DNA from: Pseudarthrobacter sulfonivorans
GTDB taxonomy: Bacteria; Actinomycetota; Actinomycetes; Actinomycetales; Micrococcaceae
Direction: 5' to 3'
DNA: 64,000 nt
Assembly (NCBI RefSeq): GCF_001484605.1
Contig: NZ_CP013747.1
Span: 1,674,001-1,738,000, forward strand
Position numbers and translations under genes: made by a program. This document shows positions 26,801 through 35,763 of the stretch, one piece after another; position 1 is the first letter of the stretch, and every line of letters starts with the position of its first letter. The notes beneath the pieces were generated by a model. It did not search any database. It worked only from the letters and a program-made list of their open reading frames with translations, and was not told the origin of the DNA.

Positions 26801-27056
26801 GCTTCGTCGCCGCGAGTCCGGGAGACCCGCCGTCGTAGGTGGCCGCCGGCTTCTCTGCAAGCACCACAATGTAACGGCCGGCGGGGTAGTCGCCGGGGTT
26901 GATCTTCTTTGCTGCCACTGCCGTGTTGGCTTCAGCGGGCGCCGCGGTAGCGGGGCTCATCGCTATCGAAGACAGGAGCAACGGCAAGCCCACAGCCAAT
27001 GCCGCCGCCTTCCGGAGTCCTCCGCCCCGAATGAGGCTTTTTCCAGTTGATTTCAC
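23868..27056 (-). CDS. Secreted S8 family serine protease (subtilase) with PA domain
   Basis: A 1062-residue preproprotein. A signal peptide (LRKAAALAVGLPLLLSSIAM...ATAAPA) is followed by an I9-type propeptide (YIVVLAEKPAATYDGG to FSADLTADQAVKL). The catalytic domain has Asp198 (VVGVIDSGYTPSNP), His299 (VGSHGTHTASTAAGN) and Ser625 (MMSGTSMAAPHVAG). A PA domain is inserted between His and Ser (KIVVCDRGVVDRVAKSAEVQ), and Fn3-like and pre-peptidase C-type domains follow. The end is Lys/Glu-rich. A pair of SSI-like genes sits convergently downstream. A palindrome 70 bases upstream may control it. Confidence 0.93.
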   Translation of the reverse strand: MKSTGKSLIRGGGLRKAAALAVGLPLLLSSIAMSPATAAPAEANTAVAAKKINPGDYPAGRYIVVLAEKPAATYDGGSPGLAATKPQNGRKLDADRPEVQQYQAHLEGRQNAVAGSESVRIKRQYTAAINGFSADLTADQAVKLAKDPAVLVVAPDTENAPDYSSTDFLGLSGENGLWKTAFGGQENAGKGVVVGVIDSGYTPSNPFFAGDDVQPLAGQAQVGAPYRTADGNIAMLKSDGDTFVGECQKGQGTGASFDGSACNSKVLSARYFADDYLAYVAPENRAPEELISPVDVGSHGTHTASTAAGNANVRANLGATDMGITGGVAPAAKISVYKVCWEDDNPATGGCYSSASVAAINQAILDGVDVLNYSISGSTSTTTDPVSLAFLSAASAGIFVAASAGNSGPTASTVNHGAPWLTTVAASSFSTELQGTVEFEDGSKYRGASLMSAPVPASNVVLAASAAAAGAANPELCAPNALDPAKVTGKIVVCDRGVVDRVAKSAEVQRAGGIGMILVNVTTSSEDLDRHAVPTVHVNPPATQQIKDKIIANPGIKVSLVNTDTTGLPAAPQPQIAGFSSRGPLLATGSDLLKPDVAAPGVAVLAGVSPIGSGGDQFGMMSGTSMAAPHVAGFGALILAKNPTWSPATVKSAMMTTAADIKNADGSRNGDVFATGAGQVDIARVLDPGLVYDNSEDDYLKFIQGTGLDLGIPDLGTTAPRDMNVASFALGALTGKTEVTRTVTALTPGVYRAKASVPGVKVTVTPSILSFNAAGEKRTFKVKFENTSAALGQFAMGNLIWQGAGKNVASPVAIRPQSVVAPANLAFTSEGGQGQGDIPVVSGTNAPVNITLDGLSKADSSAIELVPGPLALDTDASNFAKEVTVPAGSPLAKFSVFSSDEAADFDLVVFNPAGQALLAQTASASESISVPNPAPGVYTIFVNLYASPNGQPTKASVDAAVLGANVGNATVTPNPLRLGNGQSGILKLQWKDLAEGSYIGRVTFAGSSAPTFVSVVVTPGSALVVPADETAGDPANDKKDKVKKEKKKQEVPEFSGNRNMDL

Positions 27057-27126
27057 GAGCGACTACACCTTTCACGAGGAACGGCCGGCCACGTTGCCGG
27101 TCTGGAGCAGCTGGGAACGGCACACG

Positions 27127-27147
27127 GTATTACAGGTTTTGTAATAC
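27127..27147. promoter_or_regulatory. Palindromic operator upstream of subtilase
   Basis: GTATTACA (27127-27134) and TGTAATAC (27140-27147) form a perfect inverted repeat with a five-base spacer, about 70 bases before the subtilase start. Size and spacing suit a GntR-, LuxR- or TetR-type dimer. A similar half site TTACAAA follows at about 27160. Confidence 0.6.
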
Positions 27148-27252
27148 TGTGACCAGCCGTTACAAACAGTACAGACTGAGAGCTGAATATGACATAGGAC
27201 ACATCGGGCGTATACGTCAATCATGCAGCTACAATGCGGGGCCGGGAAGGCA

Positions 27253-27312
27253 CAAAAGAAAGACCCCCACGCGGGCCGGACTTTGGGTAGTCCAGCTCGG
27301 CGCGGAGGTCTT
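27253..27312 (-). terminator. Terminator of sialidase gene
   Basis: AAAGACCCCCACGCGGGCC and its partner ending GCGCGGAGGTCTT form a long hairpin 27 bases after the sialidase stop. Read on the minus strand, it is followed by TTTCTTTT. It separates the sialidase gene from the subtilase promoter. Confidence 0.75.
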
Positions 27313-27338
27313 CGTTGGTGTTAGGAAAAGACGACGGC

Positions 27339-30317
27339 TCAGCCCTTGGGCGTCACCTGCAGCCGGTCGAAGGAGACCTGCTTGCCGTCCTTGTCCAGCA
27401 CCACCACGTCGTCGCGGCCGCTCTGCACACCTGAGGGCAGGATGAACTCCACGGTGTTGTCGGTGGTGGGGAAAATCCAGCCGATCCGGTAGCTCTTCTT
27501 GTTCAGGTACACGTAGTACCACTGGCCGTAGTCGAGACCCTTCAGGGTCACCTTCTGGCCGTTGCGGTACTTGTCCTGCGTGCCGAGGTCGAACGGAGCC
27601 GTCTGTTCCTCAAGGTCCTGGACGGCGAGGACGGGGACCGTCTCGGGCTGCGACGGCAGGAGAGCCAGCACCAGCGCGCCGCCGGTCACCGTGGCGGTGA
27701 CTTCCTTGGCGCCGTTGGTGGCAGTTGCCGCGAACGAGACCGCGTCGAGCCGGCCTGCCGCGATGTCGGCTGCGGTCAGGACGTGCTCGCGCGTTGCCGT
27801 CACGGTCCCGCCAACGGCCAGGGCGTCCTGGCTGATGGAGGCGTCCGGGGCACTGAGCCCGGTCAGGGCGACGTTGCCGGCGTTGCCTACGGTGTAGGCG
27901 TATGAGACGGTATCGCCTTCGCTGGCGAAACGGTCACCGTCGGCGTCGCTCCACTCAGCCGAAACGGTGCCTTCCAGTTTGGCGTCGCGGACCTTCAGGT
28001 CCAGTTCGCCACCGTCGACCGTGTAGACCTTGCTGCTCTGGCCTGCGGAACTGACTTCCCACGTGGTCTTCGGAACGAAGTAGCCCTGCTCCGCCTCGGC
28101 ACCGGTCACGGTGTGGCGCGGCGTGGCGCAGGTGTAGCCCTGGCCGGCCGGCAGCACGCCGTAGCGGCAGTTGCCCGGGCCTTCGGGAACGAACGGGCTG
28201 AAGTTACCGGCGGTGGGGACCACTTTTTCCACGAGCGGGCTCGTGTTGCTCACACTGAACGTGTACGGGAAGGCATCGCCGGTAGCGTACGGCTGAGTGG
28301 CAAGATCGCGCCCCTCGTCGCCCCGGGCACCGGTGATGCTGGCGGAAACCAGACCGTCACGCAGTGCCACCGCGGCGCCGGTGAACGGAACCGTCTTGGT
28401 GAGCGACGGCGTCGCGCTGGCCGTGACCGTGAAACTCGCCTCGGGGACGAAGTAGCCGCGGGCGATGTCCTCGGCCGTCAGCGTGTGCTTGGCCGTGGTG
28501 CAGTTGTAGTTTGCACCCGCGGCCAGGCTGTTGAACCGGCAGTTCGGAACACTGGGTGCGCCGGGGGCCGGCGGCAGGAAGCCTGTCTCAAAGTTGCCGG
28601 ATGTGGGCTCTGAATTCGCCGTGACGTTGGCGGTGCTCTTGACGTTGAACGTGTAGCCCAGGACGTCACCCGCCTGGTAGGGGCTGGCGATGACGTCGCG
28701 GGCCGGAGCCGTTCCGGTGATGGTGAGGCCCACTTGCGGAGCTGCCGGGACGGTGGCGGTGAAGGTGAACTGCGAAACCCGGCCATCCGCCGTCGTAAAG
28801 GCAGCGTTCAGGTTCTGCGGACCGCTGGCGTTCGCTGGTGCGGTCAGGTCAACATTGACGGTGGCCGAGGCGCCGGGCGCGACGTCGGGCACGGGCACCG
28901 TGGTGGCGGTCCAGCCGGTGGGAGTGTAGACCGTGGCGTTGGCGCCGGAAAGTGTGGTGGCCTCCTGGTTGGTCACGGTGACCGCTACCTGCTTGGTGGC
29001 GCCGGCGGTGGTGGTGAGTGCCGGTACGGACAGCGGGGCGCAGGCGTAGTTCAGCCAGGCGTCGTCGAACTTCGCGAACTGGATGTTGTCCGTGTAGTTG
29101 CCTTCATACAGGACACCGAACTTGCCGTCCCCGAGCCGGGACACGGTGGAGTAGGCGGAGAAACCGGAGCGGACGGTGCGCACACCAGGCCAGGTGGCGC
29201 CGTCGTCGCAGGAGATACGGGCAGAGACATTCTCGCGGCCGGTCTTGGAATTGGAGTTGGTGAAGATGAGCTTCTTGGCGTCCGCTGAGCCCTGGGCCGC
29301 GGCCGGGAACATCCGGGCGATGGAACCGTTGTTTGCCGGGTCCGGCAGTTCGGTGTCCTGGGTGACCGGACCATAGGTGGCGCCGCCGTCAGTGGAGATG
29401 GCCACCTTGCGGTAGCCCTGGTTGGCGTTGTCGCGCGAGTTCAGCATTACGCGGCCGTCGGAAAGTTCCACGGTTTTGTTCTCGTCCATGCGGTCGCCCA
29501 CGTTGGCGCCCTTGTGCCAGGTCACGCCGTGATCGTCCGAGTAGACGCTGTAGGCCTGGATCTTGTTGGTGCCGTCGGCCTGGCGCACATCGCCGGCGTA
29601 CTGCTGGACCAGGCGGCCCTTGTATTGGCCGTACTTGAGCTGGATGCCTTCGCCGGAGGACGCGAAGTTGGAGCGGATATCGCCGGCCACCGGACTGGTC
29701 TTGCTGGTGCCCGGCTTGGTGACGTTGGTGATGAGCCTTGGCTGCGTCCACGTGACGCCGCCGTCGGAGGATTCGATCACGGCGGAGGAGATCACGCTGC
29801 GGTCGGCGTCGTCGTTGCCGAACTGGCTGCCGAAGAAGCCCTGGTCCTTGGAGTACACGAACAGCGCGAAGACCTTCCCGGCCTCGGCGTCGTAGATGTA
29901 GGACGGATCACTGTAGCCGTATTTGGGGCCCGTGGCGTCGCCCACGTGGCCGGCGGCGATGACCTGCACGGGGCCCCAGGTCTGGCCGCCGTCGGTGCTG
30001 CGGCGCTGCACGATCGAGTTGGGGTTCGGAGCGTCTGCAGCGCTGCCGGGGCGGCCGTCCCACGAGGCGAGCACCACGTTGTTGCCCAGGTAGGTCAGGG
30101 CCGGGATCCGGTAGAAGAAGTTCGCCGCAGTCCGGTCGGCGCCGTTATTGGCCTCCGCGAATGAGCCGGGAGGAGCGGTGAGGTTGTTCGGGGGGATCGG
30201 TGCCGCCTGCGCGGCGATCCCGGATCCGGCGAGCAGCGCCAGCGCTACCAGCCCGGCTCCTGCGGTCCGGCCAATACTTCGGTGCCTGTTCCGCTTAGTA
30301 GAAATTCGCAAATCCAT
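27339..30317 (-). CDS. Secreted exo-alpha-sialidase (GH33)
   Basis: A 992-residue protein. A signal peptide (LVALALLAGSGIAAQAAP) is followed by the six-bladed propeller with the FYRIPALTYL motif. At least four Asp boxes are visible (STDGGQTWG, SSDGGVTWT, SDDHGVTWH, STDGGATYG). A NEW3/CARDB-like domain and several DUF11-like repeats make up the C-terminal half (each with CRF/CRY...YxC and GYFVPxxxF segments). No LPXTG anchor is present, so it is probably released. It would free terminal sialic acids from glycoconjugates. No sialic acid catabolic genes are in the window. Confidence 0.9.
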   Translation of the reverse strand: MDLRISTKRNRHRSIGRTAGAGLVALALLAGSGIAAQAAPIPPNNLTAPPGSFAEANNGADRTAANFFYRIPALTYLGNNVVLASWDGRPGSAADAPNPNSIVQRRSTDGGQTWGPVQVIAAGHVGDATGPKYGYSDPSYIYDAEAGKVFALFVYSKDQGFFGSQFGNDDADRSVISSAVIESSDGGVTWTQPRLITNVTKPGTSKTSPVAGDIRSNFASSGEGIQLKYGQYKGRLVQQYAGDVRQADGTNKIQAYSVYSDDHGVTWHKGANVGDRMDENKTVELSDGRVMLNSRDNANQGYRKVAISTDGGATYGPVTQDTELPDPANNGSIARMFPAAAQGSADAKKLIFTNSNSKTGRENVSARISCDDGATWPGVRTVRSGFSAYSTVSRLGDGKFGVLYEGNYTDNIQFAKFDDAWLNYACAPLSVPALTTTAGATKQVAVTVTNQEATTLSGANATVYTPTGWTATTVPVPDVAPGASATVNVDLTAPANASGPQNLNAAFTTADGRVSQFTFTATVPAAPQVGLTITGTAPARDVIASPYQAGDVLGYTFNVKSTANVTANSEPTSGNFETGFLPPAPGAPSVPNCRFNSLAAGANYNCTTAKHTLTAEDIARGYFVPEASFTVTASATPSLTKTVPFTGAAVALRDGLVSASITGARGDEGRDLATQPYATGDAFPYTFSVSNTSPLVEKVVPTAGNFSPFVPEGPGNCRYGVLPAGQGYTCATPRHTVTGAEAEQGYFVPKTTWEVSSAGQSSKVYTVDGGELDLKVRDAKLEGTVSAEWSDADGDRFASEGDTVSYAYTVGNAGNVALTGLSAPDASISQDALAVGGTVTATREHVLTAADIAAGRLDAVSFAATATNGAKEVTATVTGGALVLALLPSQPETVPVLAVQDLEEQTAPFDLGTQDKYRNGQKVTLKGLDYGQWYYVYLNKKSYRIGWIFPTTDNTVEFILPSGVQSGRDDVVVLDKDGKQVSFDRLQVTPKG

Positions 30318-30490
30318 ATCCTTTCAAGGCGCCGCGGGGCGGCGGATCGGGAGAATTCGGCCGTGAGGGGCGGTCTTGGCACCCAAGGGGATACCACCTG
30401 CCACATACGACGTCCTACGACCCTAGTGTTTAGAACGTCACATGGCTAGGACTTTCCGGACGTTGTTTGGGAGAGGCGTGGAGCGGGGCA

Positions 30491-30525
30491 CAAAAACGGG
30501 CGCCCCCGTTCAGGGACGCCCGGTT
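30491..30525 (-). terminator. Terminator of small membrane-protein gene
   Basis: AACGGGCG (from 30495) pairs with CGCCCGGTT (to 30525). On the minus strand the hairpin is followed by TTTTTG, directly downstream of the small gene at 30569. The 250 bases between this gene and the sialidase start hold nothing else I recognise. Confidence 0.7.
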
Positions 30526-30568
30526 GAGGTTTGGGCAAAGACTTGAGGCCTGGATAAGGAGTGGGCTC

Positions 30569-30754
30569 CTACTGCCTGGGCGTCCGAACCACGTCGCTGA
30601 TCCACTGGCGGGTCTTTTCGTCCACGGGGCCGGCCACGCGCGTTTCCCGGGCAGCCCGGTCCGCCTTGATCTTCTGCACAACCATCCGGCCCAACCCGGC
30701 AAAAACGGCCACGGCCATCATCGGCAACAGCAGAGATTTCGATTTTTCAGCCAT
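30569..30754 (-). CDS. Small single-pass membrane protein
   Basis: A 61-residue protein. A short basic N-terminus, one hydrophobic segment (LLLPMMAVAVFAGLGRMVV) and a charged cytoplasmic tail (KIKADRAARETRVAGPVDEK) ending in PRQ. AGGA stands seven bases before the ATG, and an intrinsic terminator follows. No family is recognised. It stands alone, divergent from purS. Confidence 0.6.
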   Translation of the reverse strand: MAEKSKSLLLPMMAVAVFAGLGRMVVQKIKADRAARETRVAGPVDEKTRQWISDVVRTPRQ

Positions 30755-30881
30755 GCCGCAATCCTAGTGACGCTTGCTCCGCGAGGCCATAGCCGCCGTC
30801 GTCCTCCACCTCCCGAAAGCCCGCCCCGCCGCGATGACTGTGGCCGATCCCACCGAATACAGGGTGCGGCGCTCGGCCCGG

Positions 30882-30887
30882 TAGAAT
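30882..30887 (+). promoter_or_regulatory. Possible -10 box of purSQL
   Basis: TAGAAT in the 260-base gap before purS is the best -10 match. It would give a leader of about 120 bases. No clear -35 box, riboswitch or PurR-like palindrome is seen in that leader. Confidence 0.3.
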
Positions 30888-31015
30888 GGCCTAGCAAGCT
30901 CGCGGAGCGCCCGTCCACACTGTTCGAAAAAGAACGTCCCCAGCATCCCGGAACGGCGTAAGACGGCGTGACTCCGCTGCGCCCTTACCCAATGCTCACG
31001 CACAGGAGTTGCCGG

Positions 31016-31267
31016 ATGCCCCGGATCGTTGTTGACGTCATGCCCAAGCCCGAGATTCTGGACCCGCAGGGGAAGGCCATCGTGGGTGCACTCCCCCGTC
31101 TGGGCTTCACCAGCTTTAGCTCTGTCCGCCAGGGCAAGCGCTTCGAACTGACGGTTGAGGGCGAGGTGACCGACGCAATCCTGGCCCAGGCCCGCGAAGC
31201 CGCCGAGACCCTGCTGTCCAACCCCGTGATCGAAGACGTCGTCAACGTCGAGGTCGTCGAGGCCTGA
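31016..31267 (+). CDS. purS: Phosphoribosylformylglycinamidine synthase subunit PurS
   Basis: An 83-residue protein of normal PurS length: [40 protein letters not shown] and [15 protein letters not shown]. PurS bridges PurQ and PurL in the FGAM synthase complex (fourth step of purine synthesis). The ATG at 31016 is chosen because AGGAG lies just upstream and the family begins there; the open frame to 30968 is not needed. One base separates it from purQ. Confidence 0.95.
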   Translation: MPRIVVDVMPKPEILDPQGKAIVGALPRLGFTSFSSVRQGKRFELTVEGEVTDAILAQAREAAETLLSNPVIEDVVNVEVVEA

Positions 31268-31268
31268 G

Positions 31269-32042
31269 ATGACTGAACTTCCCTTGATCGGCGAGGCAAT
31301 TGCCGTCGCCGCCGAGCCCCGGCTCGCCGGTGCCCGGATCGGCGTTGTTACTTTCCCAGGCACCCTTGACGACCGCGACGCCGCCCGTGCAGTCCGGCTC
31401 GCCGGCGGCACCGCAGTGCCGCTCTGGCACGCGGACACCACCCTGGGTGACGTGGACGCCGTCGTAATCCCCGGCGGTTTCTCGTACGGCGACTACCTCC
31501 GCGCCGGCGCAATTGCCCGCTTCGCGCCGCTGATGTCCAAAATCATCGACGCCGCCAACTCCGATGCCAAGCTGCCCGTGCTGGGCATCTGCAACGGCTT
31601 CCAGATCCTGACCGAATCGCACCTGCTGCCCGGCTCCATGATCAAGAACGACCACCTGAAGTTCATGTGCCGCGACCAGGTCCTGCGGGTGGAAAACAGC
31701 AACACCGCCTGGACGCTGGACTACGAGGCCGGCCAGGAAATCACGGTTCCGCTGAAGAACCAGGACGGCCAGTACATCGCCGACGAAAAGGTCCTGGACG
31801 CGCTCGAGGCTGAAGGCCGCGTGGTGTTCCGCTACGTGGGCTTCAACCCCAACGGCTCCCGCCGCGACATCGCCGGCATCTCCAACGCCGCTGGCAACGT
31901 GGTGGGACTCATGCCGCACCCGGAGCACGCGGTGGAGGTCGGCTTCGGCCCCGAATCCCTGGACGGGATCGGCGGCTCCGACACCGACGGCCTGGGTTTC
32001 TTCACCTCCGTACTGAACAAGATTGTGGGAGGCAACAAATGA
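31269..32042 (+). CDS. purQ: Phosphoribosylformylglycinamidine synthase subunit PurQ
   Basis: A 257-residue class I glutamine amidotransferase. The nucleophile cysteine is in [10 protein letters not shown], and the His-Glu pair is in MPHPEHAVE. The early segment [20 protein letters not shown] is typical of PurQ. It supplies ammonia from glutamine to PurL. About 20 residues precede the usual family start (RIGVVTFPG). The stop overlaps the purL start by four bases, so the subunits are coupled. Confidence 0.95.
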   Translation: MTELPLIGEAIAVAAEPRLAGARIGVVTFPGTLDDRDAARAVRLAGGTAVPLWHADTTLGDVDAVVIPGGFSYGDYLRAGAIARFAPLMSKIIDAANSDAKLPVLGICNGFQILTESHLLPGSMIKNDHLKFMCRDQVLRVENSNTAWTLDYEAGQEITVPLKNQDGQYIADEKVLDALEAEGRVVFRYVGFNPNGSRRDIAGISNAAGNVVGLMPHPEHAVEVGFGPESLDGIGGSDTDGLGFFTSVLNKIVGGNK

Positions 32043-34369
32043 CCGAGATCAATTCGGTGGTCGAGCCTGTCGAGACCAAGAAGTTCAATATCGACACCGT
32101 CGAGAACGCTGCCAAAACGCCGGACACCGAACTGCCGTGGGCCGAACTGGGCCTGAAGCAGAACGAGTTCGATGAGGTAGTCAAGGTCCTGGGCCGCCGC
32201 CCCACCGGCGCCGAGCTGGCCATGTACTCCGTGATGTGGAGCGAGCACTGCTCCTACAAGTCCTCGAAGAACCACCTGCGCCAGTTCGGCGAAAAGGTGA
32301 CCGACGAGATGAAGAAGGACATGCTGGTGGGCATCGGCGAGAACGCCGGCGTCACCAACCTGGGCGACGGCTGGGCCGTGACGTTCAAGATCGAGTCCCA
32401 CAACTCGCCGTCGTTCGTGGAGCCCTACCAGGGTGCTGCCACCGGCATCGGCGGCATTGTCCGCGACATCATCTCCATGGGCGCCCGCCCGGTGGCCGTG
32501 ATGGATCCGCTGCGCTTCGGCGCCATCGACCACCCGGACACAGCCCGCGTCATGCACGGTGCCGTTGCCGGCATCGGCGGCTACGGCAACTCGCTGGGCC
32601 TGCCGAACATCGGCGGCGAAATGGTCTTCGATTCTGTTTACCAGGGCAACCCGCTCGTTAACGCGCTGGCTGTTGGCGTGATGCGCCACGAGGACATCCG
32701 CCTGGCCAACGCGTCCGGCAAGGGCAACAAGGTGGTCCTGTTCGGTGCACGCACCGGCGGCGACGGCATCGGCGGCGCCTCGGTGCTGGCCTCGGAGTCC
32801 TTCGACGACACCAAGCCGTCCAAGCGCCCCGCCGTCCAGGTGGGCGACCCCTTCGCCGAGAAGGTCCTGATCGAGTGCTGCCTGGAGCTCTTCAAGGGCT
32901 CGCTGGTTGAAGGTATCCAGGACCTCGGCGCCGCTGGCATCTCCTGCGCCACGTCCGAGCTCGCCTCCAACGGCGACGGAGGCATGGAAGTTGAGCTGAC
33001 CTCCGTCCTGCTGCGCGACCCCACGCTGACCCCGGGCGAAATCCTGATGTCCGAGTCGCAGGAACGCATGATGGCCGTGGTCACCCCGGAGAACATCGCT
33101 GCCTTCGAAGCTGTCATGGACAAGTGGGCCGTGGAGTACTCCTGGCTCGGCGAGGTCACCGACACCGGCCGCCTGATCATCACCTGGGACGGCGTGGTCA
33201 TCGTGGACGTCGACCCGCGCACCGTGGCCCACGACGGCCCCGTGTATGACCGCCCGTACGCCCGCCCCTCATGGCAGGATTCCGTACAGGCCGATTCCTT
33301 CACCGGCTCAGTGCAGGACACCGGCCGCCCCTCCGCCCCCGCGGAACTGGCTGCCGCCGTCACCGAGCTCGTGGCCTCGCCGAACATGTGCAGCAAGGAC
33401 TGGATCACCAACCAGTACGACCGGTACGTGGGCGGCAACACCGCCCTGGCGTTCCCGGACGACGCCGGCGTGGTCCGGGTGGACGAGGAAACCGGCCTGG
33501 GCGTTGCCCTGGCCACCGACGCCAACGGCCGCTACACCTACCTCGATCCGTACCACGGCGCACAGCTGGCGCTGGCCGAGGCCTACCGCAACGTGGCCAC
33601 CTCCGGCGCCGTGCCCATGGCCGTCAGCGACTGCCTGAACTTCGGTTCCCCCGAGGACCCGGACGTCATGTGGCAGCTCGCGGAGGCCATCCGCGGCCTG
33701 TCCGACGCCTGCATGGTGCTGGGCATCCCTGTCACCGGCGGCAACGTCTCGCTCTACAACCAGACGGGCACCACACCCATCCACCCCTCCCCCGTGGTGG
33801 CAGTGCTGGGCAAGCTCGACGACGTCGCCCGCCGCACGCCGTCGGGCTGGCGCGAGGACGGTCAGGCCATCTACCTGCTGGGTACGACGGCGGCAGAACT
33901 GGACGGTTCCGAATGGGCCAACATGCGCGGTCACCTCGGTGGACTGCCGCCCAAGGTTGACCTCGCCGCCGAACGCGAGCTGGGCGAAATCCTGATCAAC
34001 GCATCCCGCGACGGCATGGTGGACTCCGCGCACGACCTCTCCGAAGGCGGCCTCGCGGCAGCCCTGGTGGAGTCCGCACTGCGCTACGGCGTGGGTGCCC
34101 GGATCGCCCTGCAGGACGTTCTGGACCGCGACGGCGTGGACCTGTTCACGGCGCTGTTCTCGGAGTCCCAGGGCCGCGCGGTTGTCGGCGTGCCCCGCTC
34201 GGAAGAGGTCCGGTTCAAGGACATGTGCACGGCCCGCGGCTTTGCCCACACCCGCATCGGCGTGGTGGACGCAGCCAGCGGCAACCTGGAGATCAACGGC
34301 GTGGACACCATGTCCCTGGCCGCCCTCCGCGCAGCCCACGAGGCGACCCTGCCGAAGTACTTCGGCTAG
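32039..34369 (+). CDS. purL: Phosphoribosylformylglycinamidine synthase subunit PurL
   Basis: A 776-residue small-type PurL, the ATP-dependent synthase that turns FGAR into FGAM with PurQ and PurS. Characteristic segments are [42 protein letters not shown]-type metal loops ([15 protein letters not shown]), [17 protein letters not shown], and in the second half [13 protein letters not shown] and [14 protein letters not shown]. The length is normal for actinobacterial PurL. A palindromic repeat with terminator character follows the stop codon. Confidence 0.96.
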   Translation: MTEINSVVEPVETKKFNIDTVENAAKTPDTELPWAELGLKQNEFDEVVKVLGRRPTGAELAMYSVMWSEHCSYKSSKNHLRQFGEKVTDEMKKDMLVGIGENAGVTNLGDGWAVTFKIESHNSPSFVEPYQGAATGIGGIVRDIISMGARPVAVMDPLRFGAIDHPDTARVMHGAVAGIGGYGNSLGLPNIGGEMVFDSVYQGNPLVNALAVGVMRHEDIRLANASGKGNKVVLFGARTGGDGIGGASVLASESFDDTKPSKRPAVQVGDPFAEKVLIECCLELFKGSLVEGIQDLGAAGISCATSELASNGDGGMEVELTSVLLRDPTLTPGEILMSESQERMMAVVTPENIAAFEAVMDKWAVEYSWLGEVTDTGRLIITWDGVVIVDVDPRTVAHDGPVYDRPYARPSWQDSVQADSFTGSVQDTGRPSAPAELAAAVTELVASPNMCSKDWITNQYDRYVGGNTALAFPDDAGVVRVDEETGLGVALATDANGRYTYLDPYHGAQLALAEAYRNVATSGAVPMAVSDCLNFGSPEDPDVMWQLAEAIRGLSDACMVLGIPVTGGNVSLYNQTGTTPIHPSPVVAVLGKLDDVARRTPSGWREDGQAIYLLGTTAAELDGSEWANMRGHLGGLPPKVDLAAERELGEILINASRDGMVDSAHDLSEGGLAAALVESALRYGVGARIALQDVLDRDGVDLFTALFSESQGRAVVGVPRSEEVRFKDMCTARGFAHTRIGVVDAASGNLEINGVDTMSLAALRAAHEATLPKYFG

Positions 34370-34382
34370 TCTTTCCTAAATG

Positions 34383-34445
34383 CAACGCGGGGTCACTTTC
34401 CGCCCAATAATCCCCTTGGGATGGGCGAGAAGTGACCCCGCGTTG
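34383..34445. repeat. Dispersed palindrome, copy 1 (terminator-like)
   Basis: Arms CAACGCGGGGTCACTTTCCG... (34383-34406) and ...GAAGTGACCCCGCGTTG (34422-34445) are near-perfect inverted repeats around a 15-base loop, between purL and the convergent DUF503 gene. A nearly identical palindrome lies at 56291-56353 between two other convergent genes. The structure can terminate both strands, but its conservation at a second locus marks it as a repeat family. Confidence 0.85.
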
Positions 34446-34447
34446 GT

Positions 34448-34741
34448 TTAATCGTCGCTGCGGAGCTCCCGCTGCCTTGAGCTGAGCAGGTCAATCTCCG
34501 GCCGGGCGGCCACAAAGCGTTCGACGGCGGTGAGCACCTCCACGAGGTGCGCCCGGTCTGCTGCCACCAGGCCGGCGCCCACCTGCGAGCGCCGGTACTG
34601 GTCGTGGTCCCCCACCTCCGCGACGGACACATCGAAGCGGCGCTTGAGCTCGGCCAGCAGCGGCCTGATAACGGAGCGCTTCTCCTTCAGGCTCTGGACA
34701 TCGCCCAGGAGGATGTCGAATTCAATCCAGCCGATCCACAT
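34448..34741 (-). CDS. DUF503 (YlxP-like) protein
   Basis: A 97-residue protein with the full DUF503 pattern: WIGWIEFDILLGDVQSLKEKRSVIRPLLAELKRRFDVS split over two visible blocks, then SVAEVGDHDQYRRSQVGAGLVA. YlxP is a small alpha/beta protein linked to ribosome or translation genes in other bacteria; its role is unclear. It is monocistronic, ending three bases from the palindromic repeat. Confidence 0.88.
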   Translation of the reverse strand: MWIGWIEFDILLGDVQSLKEKRSVIRPLLAELKRRFDVSVAEVGDHDQYRRSQVGAGLVAADRAHLVEVLTAVERFVAARPEIDLLSSRQRELRSDD

Positions 34742-34771
34742 GCAGTAATCGTATCGACTGCTCCGACGGGG

Positions 34772-35089
34772 TCAGATGGTCAGTTCGCCCATCCGGTCCC
34801 AGCCGTCGCCGTCGAGCTGGCGGCTGATGATGCGCGGCGTCTCGGCCAGCGCCTGCGGCATGTCCGCCATGGCCTGCTTGAAGTGTGTGCTGTTGACGTG
34901 GTCCCCGGCGGCGTCGTCCTTGAAGGCTTCCACCAGGACAAACTCGTTGGGGTCATCCACACTGCGGGACCAGTCGAACCACAGGTTGCCGGGCTCCGCG
35001 CGTGTGGCTTGGGTAAACGCGTCAACGAGGCCGAGCCAGCGCTCGGACCAATCGGGTTTGACCTTGAATTTCACGACGATGAAGATCAT
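34772..35089 (-). CDS. Putative quinol monooxygenase (ABM domain)
   Basis: A 105-residue protein of the antibiotic biosynthesis monooxygenase/YgiN fold: IFIVVKFKVKPDWSERWLGL, EPGNLWFDWSRSVDDPNEFV, LVEAFKDDAAGDHVNSTHFK. Such dimeric proteins oxidise quinols without cofactors or act as small-molecule binders. No substrate is suggested by the context. It is followed on the same strand by no other gene before the terminator region, and preceded by the TPR gene. Confidence 0.8.
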   Translation of the reverse strand: MIFIVVKFKVKPDWSERWLGLVDAFTQATRAEPGNLWFDWSRSVDDPNEFVLVEAFKDDAAGDHVNSTHFKQAMADMPQALAETPRIISRQLDGDGWDRMGELTI

Positions 35090-35122
35090 GCGGTTTCCTT
35101 CCGTTGCAGGGGTGTGGGTTGA

Positions 35123-35749
35123 TCAGCCTGCGGCCAGGGCAGGGTCACAGGCCTGGATGGCCTCACGTGCAGCCTGCTGCTGCGCCGGGGTTCCTGCCCG
35201 TTCCGCCCACTGTTCGGCCAGTTGGAACTCCACCAGCGCTTCGGCGAACTGGCCGGCGCCGTGGAAGGTCCAGCCGAGGTTGTTGTGCAACGCCACCATC
35301 CAGCGCCGTGTGTGCGGATCGTGGGCGGTAGACGCGTATTCGAGGGCGCTCCGGGTCCACAGCTCAGCATGGGCGGAGTCTGCCAGGGCCAGCATGTGCA
35401 GCGCGTCGGCGGCGAGGAACTCCTCGCCGAGGTGGTCGCCGAGCTCGGCTGCCTGTTCGAACAGGGGTACGGCCATGGCGGCATGGCCGCTGGAGTTCAG
35501 GACGCGTCCGCGTTCCAGCAGGATGCGCACTCCGACGGTGGGTTCTTCCTCGCCGTCCACGGAGTCCAGCAAGGCATCCGCCTCCTCGTAGCGGCCCTGC
35601 AGCCCAATGGCCCGGCCAAGCTGCGTGGCGAGTTCGGCCTTTTCGTAGGTGTCGTAGGTCGGGTCAGCAAGGGCGTCCCGGAAGCGCTGTTCGGACAGCT
35701 CGGGATCCCCAAAATTCCATAGGCGGTCAAGGGTCGATTGGTCCAGCAT
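35123..35749 (-). CDS. Tetratricopeptide repeat protein
   Basis: A 208-residue helical protein. It has at least four TPR-like units: AELATQLGRAIGLQGRYEEADALLDSV, VGVRILLERGRVLNSSGHAAMAVPLFEQ, ALHMLALADSAHAELWTRSALEYA and ALHNNLGWTFHGAGQFAEALVEFQLA (each listed as residues read from the frame, in part). The last unit has the canonical NNLGWxFxxxGxFxxAL pattern. It is a soluble interaction scaffold; the partner is unknown. It probably forms an operon with the DUF1990 and YjbR genes upstream (15-base gap). Confidence 0.8.
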   Translation of the reverse strand: MLDQSTLDRLWNFGDPELSEQRFRDALADPTYDTYEKAELATQLGRAIGLQGRYEEADALLDSVDGEEEPTVGVRILLERGRVLNSSGHAAMAVPLFEQAAELGDHLGEEFLAADALHMLALADSAHAELWTRSALEYASTAHDPHTRRWMVALHNNLGWTFHGAGQFAEALVEFQLAEQWAERAGTPAQQQAAREAIQACDPALAAG

Positions 35750-35763
35750 GTACCTTCTCCTGA

